DNA of 36,889 nt from Candidatus Cloacimonadaceae bacterium (GTDB lineage Bacteria > Cloacimonadota > Cloacimonadia > Cloacimonadales > Cloacimonadaceae). Position 1 is the first letter of the stretch. Each line of letters starts with the position of its first letter. Below are positions 36,019-36,889 of this stretch, piece by piece. The stretch lies in the NCBI GenBank assembly GCA_030693415.1, contig JAUYAR010000154.1:1-36889 (forward strand). Reading direction: 5' to 3'. The position numbers and the translations under genes were made by a program. The notes below the pieces were generated by a model, which was not told the DNA's origin, did not search any database, and saw only the letters and a program-made list of their open reading frames with translations.

Positions 36019-36374
36019 TGTTTTCTCCTTGTTTCTATCATTGCGATTGCGTCCTCCACCTTGATGAAACCTTCCTCAAGGTCGCATAGTATATCTTCGT
36101 ATCCGGTGGAGGCGGGGTTGTTTTTTCCAATGCGGCGGATGATCTCCACCAGTCTGTTTTTGACGGTTGGGTAGGAAATTTTCAGGCGCTTTTCCATCTC
36201 TTTGATGTTGCCCTGAACCAGGATAAATGTCTTCACGAACTCAAGCTGCTCAGGCCTCAAAAGCTCGGGCCAACCACGCTCAAATTCGCCATTATAGGAC
36301 ACAGCGCAAGCCCGGCAGTGATATTCCTTCACGACCAAAGCACCGTGACACAACGGACAATTTAAAATATCCAT
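36015..36374 (-). CDS. DUF2089-family zinc-ribbon/HTH regulator
   Basis: About 119 residues: an N-terminal zinc ribbon (CPLCHG and CRAC, two CxxC pairs) and a helix-turn-helix region (EFVKTFILVQGNIKEMEKRL, ISYPTVKNRLVEIIRRIG), with a C-terminal segment DLEEGFIKVEDAIAMIE that echoes the SHOCT-like end of the neighbour. This layout is DUF2089. Two ATGs are available at 36380 and 36374; I prefer 36374 because AAGGAG directly abuts the first and is six bases from the second. It overlaps the DUF4097-like gene by 4 bp. It likely regulates its own operon. Confidence 0.87.
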   Translation of the reverse strand: MDILNCPLCHGALVVKEYHCRACAVSYNGEFERGWPELLRPEQLEFVKTFILVQGNIKEMEKRLKISYPTVKNRLVEIIRRIGKNNPASTGYEDILCDLEEGFIKVEDAIAMIETRRKQ

Positions 36375-36380
36375 ATTCAT

Positions 36381-36610
36381 CTCCTTGACATTTTCAATGC
36401 CATGATTGAATATCTTAAGAATCTGTCAAGAGAAATCTTCAGAATATCAAGATTACAAGATTTGATCTCGACAATGCAGCGATTAGCTGCAAGCGGTGCA
36501 GTTCTCAACTCTTCAAACAAGTTCCCTGCTCATGCCTGCATTAAGTCATTTTTTGGCTGTCAAAGTCTGGAGTTGGCAGACAGGTTACCAAAGCCAAAAA
36601 CTAACACATA
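36381..36610. other. Gene-free region upstream of the DUF2089 operon
   Basis: No credible gene. A TTGACA hexamer on the minus strand (36429-36424) could be the -35 box for the DUF2089 operon, but no good -10 is visible. A GGTTACCAAAGCCAA segment near 36583-36597 resembles GGTTACAAAAGCCAA beside repeat copy 2 (27448-27462), suggesting that the repeat extends into this region. Confidence 0.4.
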
Positions 36611-36745
36611 GCAGGCTAACTCATTACAGGCTAAGTCATTGCAGCATTCTACGCAGGATCGGCATCCTGCCCTGCCTCCTTAGCAATACGGAATCAATAC
36701 GGACTTAGTCCGTAATGAGTCCGTATTGATTCCGTATTGCTAAGG
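36611..36745. repeat. Composite palindromic repeat, copy 3
   Basis: It starts with two 15-bp tandem units, GCAGGCTAACTCATT (36611-36625) and ACAGGCTAAGTCATT (36626-36640). A B' arm with hairpin GCAGGAT-CGGC-ATCCTGC follows (36653-36670), then module A (36678-36745), whose two 28-bp arms are perfectly complementary around a 12-nt loop. The layout mirrors copy 2. On the right it ends in AAGGGGGAAGA exactly where the IS element begins, and no module B follows. Confidence 0.87.
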
Positions 36746-36752
36746 GGGAAGA

Positions 36753-36889
36753 TGTCCCGTCCTAAAAAAGTTGACACCAAATCAACTTCTAAGGAGAAGA
36801 GAAAATGAAAGAAAAGAAGCCCGTAAATCGTTATAGCATGGCTTTTAAAATGCGTGTTATTGAGGATGTCGAAAACGGTCTGATTTGCG
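36753..36889 (+). mobile_element. Left end of an insertion sequence (IS3-like), cut by window edge
   Basis: The sequence TGTCCCGTCCTAAAAAAGTT (from 36753) begins with TG, as IS3-family ends do, immediately after the repeat. A hairpin AAGTTGA/TCAACTT (36768-36788) and an AAGGAG then precede the transposase start. The right end lies outside the window, so the terminal inverted repeat and target duplication cannot be checked here. Confidence 0.6.
36805..36889 (+). CDS. Transposase OrfA N-terminus (partial)
   Basis: From ATG 36805 the 28 visible residues MKEKKPVNRYSMAFKMRVIE and DVENGLIC match the start of helix-turn-helix OrfA proteins of IS3-family elements (pattern YSxxFKxxVIEExExG). AAGGAG lies upstream with good spacing. 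The gene runs off the window, so OrfB and frameshifting cannot be seen. Confidence 0.7.
   Translation, partial: MKEKKPVNRYSMAFKMRVIEDVENGLIC

Overview
This window looks like a stretch of chromosome from an anaerobic, diderm (Gram-negative type) bacterium, most plausibly Candidatus Cloacimonadota or another FCB-group relative. That placement is inferred from gene content: outer-membrane-type barrel proteins, lipoproteins, an alternative GlmU-like enzyme of the kind seen in Bacteroidetes and relatives, a tungsten/molybdopterin aldehyde:ferredoxin oxidoreductase paired with a polyferredoxin, and no respiratory genes. No marker phylogeny was possible. No rRNA and no CRISPR array were seen.

Layout. 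The left edge (1-261) carries what looks like the 3' end of a transposase. From 15227 down to 610 there is one long, tightly packed minus-strand gene run, with many 1-20 bp overlaps. In transcription order it encodes a PgpH-type HD phosphohydrolase, YbeY, a CNNM/CorC-type CBS protein, a DUF3108 protein, a VanZ-like protein, an MlaF-like ATPase, a HepI/Gx-type membrane protein, a class A penicillin-binding protein, a GT2 glycosyltransferase, a GlmU-like bifunctional enzyme, a RicT/PSP1 protein, RlmN, DeoC and a tandem-domain ThyX. It mixes envelope synthesis, RNA maturation and deoxynucleotide metabolism. radA follows, also on the minus strand. Divergent from radA is a compact plus-strand thiol/redox operon (glutaredoxin, MarR regulator, OsmC-like protein, thioredoxin-fold lipoprotein). 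It has a clear promoter with an embedded palindromic operator and a strong terminator.

From 18889 to 27000 everything is on the minus strand: a VOC-fold protein, AOR plus a four-cluster ferredoxin, a secreted caspase-like protein fused to a probable outer-membrane barrel, transketolase, tRNA-Ala and a small lipoprotein. Next come tRNA-Pro(UGG) and tRNA-Val(UAC), then an NAD-dependent epimerase overlapping a large predicted outer-membrane protein (plus strand). The last third (minus strand) holds a heterodimeric ABC exporter, tRNA-Pro(CGG), and a DUF2089 regulator coupled to an ENG-repeat DUF4097-like protein. The right edge enters an IS element, probably IS3-like.

Intergenic regions hold a recurring composite palindromic repeat made of two modules. 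Module A is built on TACGGA(G/A)TCAATACGGACT and module B on GTAGCGCAGCATGCC...GGCATGCTGCGCTAC. There are three composite copies (about 18769-18972, 27175-27405, 36611-36745) and two isolated B copies. One copy supplies the 3' end of the VOC gene and another appears interrupted by the terminal IS. The caspase/barrel fusion, the composite repeats and the redox operon with its operator are the observations most worth a second look.
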